Origin: Gp6-AA40 sp035496255
Lineage (GTDB): Bacteria > Acidobacteriota > Vicinamibacteria > Vicinamibacterales > UBA2999
DNA: 28,919 bases
Reading direction: 5' to 3'
Assembly: GCA_035496255.1 (NCBI GenBank)
Contig: DATJEU010000052.1
Span: 1 to 28,919, forward strand
In this document: positions 6,529-13,491 of the stretch, one piece after another
Numbering within the stretch: position 1 is the first letter of the stretch
How the letters are laid out: every line of letters starts with the position of its first letter
Program-made: the position numbers and the translations under genes
Notes under the pieces: model-generated
Told to the model about the DNA's origin: nothing
The model's database searches: none
The model's input: only the letters and a program-made list of their open reading frames with translations

Positions 6529-7712
6529 TACTCGAGCCTCGCGTTGAAGGAACGCATGCTCGCGGCGAGCAGCACCACGGACATCGCGACCAGTGCCAGC
6601 GTCTGCGGCCAGATATACGTGAGGCCGACGCCCTTGAGCATGATCCCGCGCGCGATCTCGACGAACCAGCGGCCGGGCACGGCGTATGAGATCACGCGCA
6701 GCAGCACGGGCATGCTTTCCACCGGAAAGATGAACCCCGACAACAGGATGTTCGGCAGCATCGTCGCCAGCAGTGCCGCCATCATGGCGACGCGCTGTGA
6801 CGAGGTGCGGGCGGAGATGAGAATGCCGAGCGCAAGCGAGGTGAGGATGAACAGCAGCGCGTCGGCCAGCAGCAGCGTCAGGCTGCCGCGCAGCGGCACC
6901 TGAAAGATCAATCGCCCCTCGGCGATGACCCCGCACGCCGCGATGAAACCGATCACGAGATACGGAAAGACCTTGCCGATGATGATCGACCACGGGCGCA
7001 GCGGCGAGACGAGCAGCGCTTCGAGCGTCCCGGTTTCCTTCTCGCGCGTCAGCGAGATGGCGGTCATCAGCGACGAGATGATCGTGAGCACGAACGCCAT
7101 CAGTCCGGGGACGAAGAGGTTCTTGCTCTCGCGCGTCGGATTGAAGCGGGTGACGACGCGGGCATTAATCGCGGCGCCTGGCTTTAACCGGGCAGCGGCG
7201 GCCCGACTAGAGTCTGGCCCTGCAGGAGTGTCGGGCCCTACATACGATCCAACCACCGCCTGCGCGTAGGCCTGAAACAGGCTCGCGGTGTTCGGCTCGA
7301 CGCCGTCGGTCACGATCAGCAGTTGCGCCGGACCGCCCGACCTGACCTTGGCGCCGAAGTCGTGTTCGAAGACGACGGCCTCCTGGACGACGTCCGACTG
7401 GAACAGTCGATCGAGGTCTTCCGTCCGCGGCACGACGGCGGTGATGTCGAACACCCCAGCGCCTTCGAACCGGGCCCTCAACGCCTGTGTCGTCTCGTCG
7501 GGTGATGGATCGACGATCGCGAGACGGACGTGATCGACGTCGGTGCGGATGGCGTAGCCGAAGAGCACCACCTGCACTACCGGCAGCGCGAGCACTACGG
7601 CCAGCGTGCGCGGATCCCGGCGGATGTGCCGCAGCTCCTTCCACAGAAGACCGAACAGCGGTCCGCCTCCGTTCCAGCGATTGGCCCGGCGCTTCGACGA
7701 CACAGGGTTCAT
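6528..7712 (-). CDS. ABC-2 type permease, YbhS/YbhR-like, with REP insertion
   Basis: The product has 394 residues and an ATGA overlap with the ATPase before it. It has one N-terminal helix (about 37-57, LAVVLALPVVQVVLFGYAI), a periplasmic domain, and a C-terminal five-helix bundle with the coupling motif SLTREKETGTLEALLVSPL. Both permeases of this operon are about the usual length for the family (370-380 residues), this one slightly longer. The excess lies at about 158-180, where the DNA (7176-7237) holds two REP-like palindromes read in frame as a Gly/Pro/Ala/Arg-rich loop just before RFNPTRESKNLFVPG. The insert is in the periplasmic domain and is presumably tolerated there. It partners the neighbouring permease. 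Confidence 0.93.
   Translation of the reverse strand: MNPVSSKRRANRWNGGGPLFGLLWKELRHIRRDPRTLAVVLALPVVQVVLFGYAIRTDVDHVRLAIVDPSPDETTQALRARFEGAGVFDITAVVPRTEDLDRLFQSDVVQEAVVFEHDFGAKVRSGGPAQLLIVTDGVEPNTASLFQAYAQAVVGSYVGPDTPAGPDSSRAAAARLKPGAAINARVVTRFNPTRESKNLFVPGLMAFVLTIISSLMTAISLTREKETGTLEALLVSPLRPWSIIIGKVFPYLVIGFIAACGVIAEGRLIFQVPLRGSLTLLLADALLFILTSLALGILISARTSSQRVAMMAALLATMLPNILLSGFIFPVESMPVLLRVISYAVPGRWFVEIARGIMLKGVGLTYIWPQTLALVAMSVVLLAASMRSFNARLE
7176..7237. repeat. Two REP-like palindromes inside the ABC permease gene
   Basis: One is GCCTGG-CTTTAA-CCGGGC (7176-7193, one mismatch). The other is GGCCCGAC (7200-7207) with GTCGGGCC (7230-7237) around a 22-nt loop. The reading frame passes through both without a stop. 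Confidence 0.7.
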
Positions 7713-8440
7713 GCGGGCCTCGCGAGCTGCACGAACAGGTCGTCGATCGAATCGGCCTTGAACTGCTGCTTCAGTTCCGCCGGCGTGCCGTAGGCGCCGA
7801 TGCGACCGGACACCATGATCGAGATGCGATCGCAGTACTCGGCCTCGTCCATGTAATGCGTAGTGACGAGCACGGTGGTGCCGGCTTTGGCCGTGTCGTA
7901 AATCAGCTCCCAGAACTGCCGCCGCGTCACGGGATCAACGCCGCTGGTCGGCTCGTCGAGAAAGACGATCGCCGGCTTGTGCAGCAGGGCGACGGACAGC
8001 GCGAGCTTCTGACGCCAGCCCAGTGGCAGCTCGCGCACCGGACTGTTGGCGGCGCGATCGTCCATCCCGAGGCGCTCGAGCATCGCGCTGGCGCGGTCGC
8101 GGATTTCCGCACGCGTGAGGTCGTAGATGCCGCCATAGAGCCGGATGTTCTCGCGCGGCGACAGGTCCTCGTAGAGCGAGAACTTCTGGCTCATGTAGCC
8201 GATGGTCCGCTTGATCGACTCCGACTGCGTGTAGACGTCGAAGCCGGCGACGGCCGCTGTTCCGCCGCTCGGCGTCAGCAACCCGGTCAGCATCCGCATC
8301 GCCGTCGTCTTGCCGGCGCCGTTCGCGCCGAGAAAGCCGAAGACCTCGCCCTGACGGACGTCGAAGGTGATGTGGTCGACGGCGGTGAAATCGCCGAAGG
8401 TGCGTGTGAGGTCCTTCGCCGCGATTGCGAGATCAGCCAC
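7709..8440 (-). CDS. ABC transporter ATPase, equivalent to YbhF C-terminal half
   Basis: The product has 243 residues. It has Walker A GANGAGKTT (38-46), Q-loop Gln85 in YMSQKFSLYEDLS, Walker B IVFLDEP (158-164), and the H-loop His195 in TTHYMDEAEYCDRI. The signature is LPLGWRQKL (138-146) instead of LSGGQ. The same unusual signature (LPLGFKQRL) is what I recall for the second nucleotide-binding half of E. coli YbhF, so this gene corresponds to that half as a separate protein. It starts inside the end of the first ATPase gene (8-bp overlap) and overlaps the permease gene (ATGA). It powers the export pump, presumably as a heterodimer with the 8433-9452 product. Confidence 0.94.
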   Translation of the reverse strand: MADLAIAAKDLTRTFGDFTAVDHITFDVRQGEVFGFLGANGAGKTTAMRMLTGLLTPSGGTAAVAGFDVYTQSESIKRTIGYMSQKFSLYEDLSPRENIRLYGGIYDLTRAEIRDRASAMLERLGMDDRAANSPVRELPLGWRQKLALSVALLHKPAIVFLDEPTSGVDPVTRRQFWELIYDTAKAGTTVLVTTHYMDEAEYCDRISIMVSGRIGAYGTPAELKQQFKADSIDDLFVQLARPA

Positions 8441-9452
8441 GGCCGCTCCGCGGGGGCGGTGCCGAAGACCCGCCCCTGCGATTGTGAGAGTCAGGGTCGT
8501 AGAGGCCGACCTTCAGGTCGGCCCGCGCCGGAGGCTCACCCATCCGCGCGATGAACGTGTCCTCCACCGTTGGCTGCAGCGTGGTGACGTCGGCGTCGAT
8601 GCCTTCGGATCGCAGGAACTCGCGCAGCTCCCGCATCACCTGATCGGCCGGCGCGTCGGCACGCTCGTCGGTGTAGTGATGCACGGCGCCGAACGGCAGC
8701 ACGCTGTGTGCGTGCGGAAAGCGTCGCAGCGCCAGCAGCGCGTCGTACCGCTTCGAGGCATGAACGCCGATCAGCGGTCGATCGAACGAGTTCGCGATCG
8801 CGGCAGGCGTGTCGACGGCCAGGAGCTTCCCGTGCTGGATCAACGCGACGCGATCGCACCGGTCGGCTTCGTCCATGTATGGCGTGGAGACGACAATCGT
8901 CAGGCCGCCGGCACGCAGGCGCCCGAGCAGATCCCAGAACTCGCGCCGCGAGACGGCATCCACGCCGGTGGTCGGTTCGTCCAGGAACAGCACTTCGGGT
9001 TTGTGGACCAACGCACAGCAGAGCGCCAGCTTCTGCTTCATGCCGCCCGAGAGCGCAGCCGCGCGGCGATCCTTGAACGGCGCGATCTGCTCGTAGATCG
9101 GCGCAATCTGCTCGTACGACGCTTCAATAGTCGTGTCGAACACCGACGCGAAGAAGCGCAGGTTCTCTTCGACGCTCAGATCCGGATACAGCGAGAAACG
9201 CCCGGGCATGTAGCCGACGCGCTGCCGGATCGCCCAGAGATCGCGGACCACGTCGAGGCCGAGGACGGTGGCGGTTCCGTCGTCGGGCTTCAGCAGCGTC
9301 ACCAGAATCCGGAACAGCGTCGTCTTGCCGCCGCCGTCGGGACCGATGAACCCGAAGAGCTCGCCCGCCGAGATCTCGAACGACACGCCATCGAGCGCGG
9401 TGGTGTCCGCGAATCGGCGAACGAGGTTACTTGCCTTGATCGAGATTGACAT
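8433..9452 (-). CDS. ABC transporter ATPase, equivalent to YbhF N-terminal half, with degenerate Q- and H-loops
   Basis: The product has 339 residues from ATG 9452 (a TTG three bases earlier is also possible). It has Walker A GPDGGGKTT (37-45), signature LSGGMKQKL (134-142) and Walker B VLFLDEP (154-160). Two catalytic positions are lost: the Q-loop reads YMPGRFSLY (Gln to Gly84) and the H-loop reads STPYMDEA (His to Pro191). The E. coli YbhF first half also lacks the H-loop His, so asymmetric catalysis may be ancestral; the Q-loop change looks additional. A 7-residue tandem duplication (EQIAPIY-EQIAPF) is at 114-125. The last 35 or so residues (RADLKVGLY onward) come from a REP hairpin at 8504-8523. 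The start lies inside the HlyD gene (26-bp overlap). Confidence 0.93.
   Translation of the reverse strand: MSISIKASNLVRRFADTTALDGVSFEISAGELFGFIGPDGGGKTTLFRILVTLLKPDDGTATVLGLDVVRDLWAIRQRVGYMPGRFSLYPDLSVEENLRFFASVFDTTIEASYEQIAPIYEQIAPFKDRRAAALSGGMKQKLALCCALVHKPEVLFLDEPTTGVDAVSRREFWDLLGRLRAGGLTIVVSTPYMDEADRCDRVALIQHGKLLAVDTPAAIANSFDRPLIGVHASKRYDALLALRRFPHAHSVLPFGAVHHYTDERADAPADQVMRELREFLRSEGIDADVTTLQPTVEDTFIARMGEPPARADLKVGLYDPDSHNRRGGSSAPPPRSGRG
8504..8523. repeat. REP-like hairpin in the ATPase 3' end
   Basis: GGCCGACC-TTCA-GGTCGGCC is preceded by GTAGA. A 25-bp stretch including this hairpin is identical at 11870-11894. It encodes the ADLKVGLY part of the ATPase tail. Confidence 0.85.
9079..9120. 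repeat. 21-bp tandem duplication inside the ATPase gene
   Basis: Two adjacent 21-bp copies (9079-9099 and 9100-9120) share the core GATCTGCTCGTA/AATCTGCTCGTA and encode the repeated EQIAP segment. Confidence 0.6.
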
Positions 9453-10443
9453 CAACCGGCATCCCGATCTTCAGCAGGCCCTTCTCGTTCGGCACGCGCA
9501 CTTTCACCGCGTAGACGAGATCGGCGCGTTCGTCGCGCGTCTGGATCGGCGTCGGCGTGAATTCCGCCGCGGACGCGATCCACGTCACCTTGCCGTCGAG
9601 TGTCTGGCGGTTATCGGCGACGTCGACGTTGACGTGCACGTCCGAACCGAGCTTGAGCGACGCAAGCTGCGGTTCGGTCACGTAGGCGCGCACGTCAACG
9701 CTGGAGAGGTCGGCGATCTTGAACAGCGGCTGTCCCGGCTGCACGAACTCGCCGGCTTCCACGTAGGTGACGAGCACCGTCCCGCCGGAGGGATTGACGA
9801 TATGGGCGCGGCGAAGGCGGTCGTCGACGAGCTTCACCTGTGCGGCCGCGGAATCGACCTGATGACGGGCGGTGCGCTCCTGGGCGCCGGCGGCGGCAAG
9901 CTGACCGCTGAACGCCGCGACCTGTTTCGTCTGCGCTTCAATCTGCTGGCCCTGCGCTTTCACCTGATCTTCGAGCACGCGGACGTCGCGCTCGGCCTGA
10001 TCGAGCTGCTGCGCGGTCGCGGCCTGCTGGTCCACCAGCCGCTTCGTGCGATCGAGATTGCGGCGCGCGATCTCGAGCTGGCTCTCGAGCGCGCTCTTCT
10101 GCGCGCGGGCGGCCTCGACCTGCGCCGAAGCGGCGGCGCGCTGCGATTCGATCACCTGGCGCTGCCGTGCGGTTTCATCAACGCGCGACTGTGAGACCGA
10201 CTGCTGTGCCGACGCCTGTTCGCGCTGCAGCGCCAGGTCGGAGTAATCGATGGTCCCGACGTCGGCGTTCGCCGCGAGCATCTGCCCTTCCTTCACGTCG
10301 AAATTGACGATGCGCCCGGCCGCTTCGGCGGAGACGGTGACTTCGGTGGCTTCAACGTTGCCGTAGGCGTCGGGGACGTCGCGGCGGGAGCAGCCGGCGA
10401 CGAGCACGAACGTCATCACGAGAGAGACGCTGACCGTCCGCAT
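9427..10443 (-). CDS. HlyD/YbhG-like periplasmic adaptor lipoprotein (membrane fusion protein)
   Basis: The product has 338 residues; ATG 10443 overlaps the TolC stop (TGATG). The N-terminus is a lipoprotein signal with lipobox VAGC and lipidated Cys18. The order is a beta-strand/lipoyl half (VTVSAEAAGRIVNFDVKEGQML, about 35-60), a long coiled-coil hairpin rich in Gln, Ala and Arg (about 75-215), the second lipoyl half (IVNPSGGTVLVTYVEAGEFVQPGQPLFKIADLS), and the beta-barrel domain ending FTPTPIQTRDERADLVYAVKVRVPNEKGLLKIGMPVDV, which is characteristic of the YbhG branch. It should bridge the inner-membrane ABC pump to the TolC encoded just upstream. The neighbouring TolC, ATPases and permeases make this assignment secure. 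Confidence 0.95.
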   Translation of the reverse strand: MRTVSVSLVMTFVLVAGCSRRDVPDAYGNVEATEVTVSAEAAGRIVNFDVKEGQMLAANADVGTIDYSDLALQREQASAQQSVSQSRVDETARQRQVIESQRAAASAQVEAARAQKSALESQLEIARRNLDRTKRLVDQQAATAQQLDQAERDVRVLEDQVKAQGQQIEAQTKQVAAFSGQLAAAGAQERTARHQVDSAAAQVKLVDDRLRRAHIVNPSGGTVLVTYVEAGEFVQPGQPLFKIADLSSVDVRAYVTEPQLASLKLGSDVHVNVDVADNRQTLDGKVTWIASAAEFTPTPIQTRDERADLVYAVKVRVPNEKGLLKIGMPVDVNLDQGK

Positions 10444-11912
10444 CAGTGAACCTCGATTCCAAGTGTCGTGAGCAGGCGGGCGCGCGCCTGCGCGAGCTCC
10501 ACCTGGTGCGTCGCCTGCGCCGTGCGCGCCTGCAGCAACTCGGTGTTGCGGGCCAGATAGTCCGAGGCGGTGAGCACGTTTTCCTGCAAGCGTGCGCGGG
10601 CCGTGCTTTCGACCTGCGCGCGCAGGTCGATGATTCGTGCGTCGGTCGCGAGCGCCTTGACCAGGTGATCGATCGTCGCCTGATCGCTTTCGGTTGACGC
10701 CGACAGGGTCTGCGTGAACGCCGCTTCGTCCGCCGCGACGATCTTGGCCTGGAGTGACTGCACGTCTTTCTCGCGGCCGGTCGAGCCCCATGTCCACGCG
10801 TTCCACTGCAGGCGTACACCGCCGGACGCGTATGGTTCCCACTCGTTCTGAATGAAGTCGAGCCCCGGCTTGCCGTAGCCGGCGCGGCCGAAGGCCGAGA
10901 GCGTCGGCTGCGCCTGCGCGGACGCCAGGTCCGCCTGACGCTCGATCCGCTCACGGGTACGCGCGAACTGCTCGTATTCCGGCCGCCCGCGTTCGTCGCT
11001 CGTACCCTGACGCGCAGCATCGCTCTGCGTCGTCAAATCGGGAAGCGAGAGCGTCGCGTCCGGCGCGATTGGACGGCCGACGATCGTCGCCAGCCGGGCG
11101 AGCGCCGCGCGGATGCCCGCACGCAGCTCGTCTTCGTCCTGCTGGCGTTGCAGCAGCGTGGCCTCGATCGCCGCCGCATCGGCCGGAAGCGCCGTGCCTT
11201 CGCGCACGCGCGCATTCGCCTCGTCGAGGCGTCCCTGCAGTTCGGCGATGGTGGCGGTGAGCACGGCGACGCGCTGCTGCAGCGTCGCCGCCGCGAAGAA
11301 GGCGTCGTTGACCTGCTGGCGCACGGCATAGACCGCGGCGCGCACACGCGCCTGGCTTTCGGCGAGTTGCGCGCGCTCAACCGCCGCGCGGGCGGCGACG
11401 GTGGGATCGAACAGCCGCTGGTTCAGGCCGGCGTTGACGTCGTAATTCTGTTTGGGCGCGGCAAACACCGGCTTGCCGGCTGGCGTGAGCAGCGGCGCCG
11501 TCGGGGCGTCCGACTGGAATTGCGCCTGGCTCTCGACCGACGCTGACGGCAGCCACTGCACCGCGAGATTCCGCAGGCGCAGCGACGACTGCGACTCCAG
11601 CAGCGCCAGCTCCGTCGTCCGCGGATCGTGTGCCACCGCCGCCTGCTGCAGATCGCCCAGTTGCAGGGGTAGTTGCTGGGCACGCACTTCACCGCTGATG
11701 CCCGTCACAAGAGCAGACACGACGGTCACGACGAGAACACGACGGTCACGACGACAGATCCGACAACAGATCAACTGAATGATTTTCGTCGTGCGCGTCG
11801 CTCTCGTACCGCCTGCCGCCTGCCGCCGGCCGCCGACCGCAGTGCTCGTCGTGGCTGCTCTTGTGACTTGTAGAGGCCGACCTTCAGGTCGGCCTGCCGC
11901 CAGCGGACTCAT
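10443..11912 (-). CDS. TolC-family outer-membrane efflux channel
   Basis: The full frame gives 489 residues, with ATG 11912 overlapping the TetR stop (ATGA). Residues about 80-489 are two outer-membrane-efflux repeats: long amphipathic helices rich in Ala, Gln and Arg with strands at NYDVNAGLNQRLFDP and YASGGVRLQWNAWTWGSTG, typical of TolC/OprM channels. The signal peptide is unusual: an Arg-rich n-region (RICRRDRR), the core VLVVTVVSALV (59-69) and cleavage VRA before Gln79. Everything before the cleavage region is encoded by repeats: a REP hairpin at 11875-11894, a GC-rich block, and the inverted period-9 element (11704-11867). A TTG at 11774 would give a compact signal peptide starting ICCRICRRDRR and may be the real start. 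Confidence 0.9.
   Translation of the reverse strand: MSPLAAGRPEGRPLQVTRAATTSTAVGGRRQAAGGTRATRTTKIIQLICCRICRRDRRVLVVTVVSALVTGISGEVRAQQLPLQLGDLQQAAVAHDPRTTELALLESQSSLRLRNLAVQWLPSASVESQAQFQSDAPTAPLLTPAGKPVFAAPKQNYDVNAGLNQRLFDPTVAARAAVERAQLAESQARVRAAVYAVRQQVNDAFFAAATLQQRVAVLTATIAELQGRLDEANARVREGTALPADAAAIEATLLQRQQDEDELRAGIRAALARLATIVGRPIAPDATLSLPDLTTQSDAARQGTSDERGRPEYEQFARTRERIERQADLASAQAQPTLSAFGRAGYGKPGLDFIQNEWEPYASGGVRLQWNAWTWGSTGREKDVQSLQAKIVAADEAAFTQTLSASTESDQATIDHLVKALATDARIIDLRAQVESTARARLQENVLTASDYLARNTELLQARTAQATHQVELAQARARLLTTLGIEVH
11704..11867. repeat. Composite repeat, locus 4, with 13-bp perfect terminal inverted repeats
   Basis: It is bounded by GTCACAAGAGCAG (11704-11716) and its exact reverse complement CTGCTCTTGTGAC (11855-11867). 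Inside are CACGACGGT units (11717-11755), inverted GTCGTGCG units (11785-11800), and a GCCTGCCGCC block (11808-11840), which is the GGCTGGCGG family reversed. It lies inside the 5' part of the TolC frame. Confidence 0.85.
11875..11894. repeat. REP-like hairpin at the TolC 5' end
   Basis: GGCCGACC-TTCA-GGTCGGCC is identical, with its flank, to the copy at 8504-8523. It lies between the ATG at 11912 and the composite repeat. Confidence 0.85.
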
Positions 11913-12655
11913 GGTCGTAACGCACTCATAAAGAACTCCGGCAGGGCGCGCTTCCGCTCCTGAATGAAACGCGTGAAGGCCTTTCCTTCCAACCCAAGCA
12001 GCGCGGCGAGCATCGGTTGCGCCGCGAACGGAAAAATGCAGAGCGAGAGCAGGTTGACGAGGAACTGTTCGGCGGCGATCGGCCGCAGGCGGCGGGCGCG
12101 GACCTCGGCGCGAATCTGCGCGTCGATCCGCGTGATGACCGTCTCACCAAGCGATTGCGGCCGCGAGCCGGTGACCGCCGACAGCAGTTGCTGAATCCGC
12201 TCCGGGTGATGCGCGAGCTCGCTGATCACGTAGGCCGGCAGATACGGCGTCCGCGACAGGCGATCGATCTCGATGGCCACGACCTCGCGCACCTTGTCCT
12301 CGAGCAGCCGGTCCGAGGCGAGCACGCTGGTCACCGCGGGAAACAGCTCGCCGGCGGCGCGCCGGAACACCGCAGCGGCCAGGCGCTCCTTGCTGCGGAA
12401 GTAGTAGTGCAGGAGCGCGCTGTTGACGCCCGCCTCGGCAGCGATTTCCTGTGTCCGCGCACCGGCCGTACCTGTACGCATGAAGACACGGTGGGCCGCG
12501 TCGAGAATCCGCTGTTCGGTGTCGCCGTCGCGGGCGATCTCTCGGCTGGCGGCCGGGGGCCGGGGGCCGGCGGGGACGACCGGCGGTTGGCGGCGGGCGG
12601 TCGCCGGCCGGCGGCTCGTGGCGGGACGCGGCCGTTTACTGGACTGTTTAACCAT
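11909..12655 (-). CDS. TetR-family repressor, CecR-like, first gene of the efflux operon
   Basis: The product has 248 residues. After a disordered N-terminal tail the TetR DNA-binding domain runs from about 46 to 95 (EQRILDAAHRVFMRTGTAGARTQEIAAEAGVNSALLHYYFRSKE), with the recognition helix near 78-86. The C-terminal ligand domain is 150 or so residues, with the LPEFF-type end usual for the CecR/YbiH branch. In E. coli, CecR controls ybhGFSR; the same order here supports autoregulation of the pump. The first 40 residues are Pro/Arg/Ala-rich and are encoded by a GC-rich (T/C)GGCGG repeat block (12543-12628). The start codon itself lies within a TTAAC-N6-GTTAA palindrome. No clear Shine-Dalgarno sequence precedes it, so the transcript may be leaderless or weakly translated. 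Confidence 0.92.
   Translation of the reverse strand: MVKQSSKRPRPATSRRPATARRQPPVVPAGPRPPAASREIARDGDTEQRILDAAHRVFMRTGTAGARTQEIAAEAGVNSALLHYYFRSKERLAAAVFRRAAGELFPAVTSVLASDRLLEDKVREVVAIEIDRLSRTPYLPAYVISELAHHPERIQQLLSAVTGSRPQSLGETVITRIDAQIRAEVRARRLRPIAAEQFLVNLLSLCIFPFAAQPMLAALLGLEGKAFTRFIQERKRALPEFFMSALRP
12543..12628. repeat. GC-rich CTGGCGG/CGGCGGTTGGCGG repeat block
   Basis: It belongs to the same family as 2343-2370, 3861-3892 and (reversed) 11808-11840. It is translated as the Pro/Arg-rich N-terminus of the TetR protein and lies about 100 bp from the period-9 element at 12724. Confidence 0.7.
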
Positions 12656-12663
12656 TCAGTTAA
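12648..12663. promoter_or_regulatory. Putative TetR operator overlapping the start codon
   Basis: TTAAC-CATTCA-GTTAA is a perfect 5-bp inverted repeat in otherwise GC-rich DNA, centred on the TetR start codon (ATG at 12653-12655). Size and symmetry suit a TetR-type dimer. Binding there would block expression of the whole seven-gene operon. Confidence 0.6.
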
Positions 12664-12723
12664 GTGACTCTAGATCAAAGCCAGGGAGGGCTGCAAGTCG
12701 GCGTTTCGCTCAGGCGAAGGCGG

Positions 12724-12840
12724 CGTCACAAAAGAAAGCCACGACGGACACGACGAATTACGACGAACACGACGAGGATTCTTTTGACTATCCGTCGTCG
12801 TCGTGACCATCGTGTGTTTCGTCGTGCCGCCGTGGCGGCT
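12724..12840. repeat. Composite repeat, locus 5 (inverted period-9 arms)
   Basis: The left arm begins GTCACAAAAGAAAGCCACGACGG (12724 on, to 12775) and the right arm is GTCGTCGTCGTG...GTCGTGCCGCCGTGG (12792-12840). It fills most of the gap between the TetR promoter region and the end of the lipoprotein gene. Shared termini with loci 2-4 define the element's ends. Confidence 0.8.
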
Positions 12841-12888
12841 GTTGCGACGAGCGCGAGTTTTGCGACCAGTGGCGGCTGCTGTGAACGA

Positions 12889-13491
12889 TCAGCGGCCGAG
12901 GAGTTCGGTGGCGAGGGCGGCGGCCTTGTTGGCGAGCGTGGAGGCGAAGACGTAGTCGCGGTCCTTCAGCGCCTGCTCGGCCTGCTCGTTGAACCGCTTC
13001 GACTGGTCGTACTGCGCCTTGCCGTCGTTACTGAGCTTCTTGAAGTCGACGCGATTGAGATCGTTGGTCGCCTTTTTGAGCTGGTCGCGCACGCGCTTTT
13101 CCGCCGCGGCATCGACGACCGTTGCCGCGGGGCGGGGCGCGGTGGCCGGTGACTCGGCGGCTGGCGTGGGAGGAGCCGGCGCCGGCGCAGGTTCCGCTTT
13201 CGGTTCCGTCTCGGTGGTTGTCGTCGGCTGCCGCCGGGGCGGTGGCGCCGGACGGGCGGCCGTACGCGGCGGCGTCGGCGTGGCTACCGGCTCCGGCGCC
13301 GGCGGATTCTCCGCCAGCGGTTCGCTGTCCACCGGGGCAAGTACGCGCGGCGGTGCTGCCGGAACGCTCAGCGGCGGTCCTTCGGGCGCGGCCTTCGCCT
13401 GTGCCTTGGCGCAGGCCCCTGTCGCAAGACAACTCCCTACTCCCAACACGACAAGCAGGACCCAATTCCCAATCGCTCCCCGAAGATTCAT
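12889..13491 (-). CDS. Small Pro/Ala-rich lipoprotein, function unknown
   Basis: From ATG 13491 the product is 200 residues. An ATG at 13539, 4 bp after the kinase stop, would add 16 residues and is possible. The N-terminus MNLRGAIGNWVLLVVLGVGSC is a lipoprotein signal with lipobox VGSC (Cys21). Then follows a low-complexity Pro/Ala/Thr-rich linker (about 30-125), and a C-terminal helical segment of about 70 residues (EKRVRDQLKKATNDLNRVDFKKLSNDGKAQYDQ...) with TPR-like heptads that probably forms the functional part at the membrane. It is downstream of, and probably co-transcribed with, the two-component pair. The signal peptide is encoded by the inner part of an inverted repeat of TTGGGAGT-type units (13431-13530). 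Confidence 0.8.
   Translation of the reverse strand: MNLRGAIGNWVLLVVLGVGSCLATGACAKAQAKAAPEGPPLSVPAAPPRVLAPVDSEPLAENPPAPEPVATPTPPRTAARPAPPPRRQPTTTTETEPKAEPAPAPAPPTPAAESPATAPRPAATVVDAAAEKRVRDQLKKATNDLNRVDFKKLSNDGKAQYDQSKRFNEQAEQALKDRDYVFASTLANKAAALATELLGR

Noticed and set aside
12664..13152. Plus-strand ORF starting in repeat locus 5 with an Ala/Val-rich signal-like stretch
   Set aside because: The remainder is antisense to the lipoprotein gene and no exported-protein features follow.
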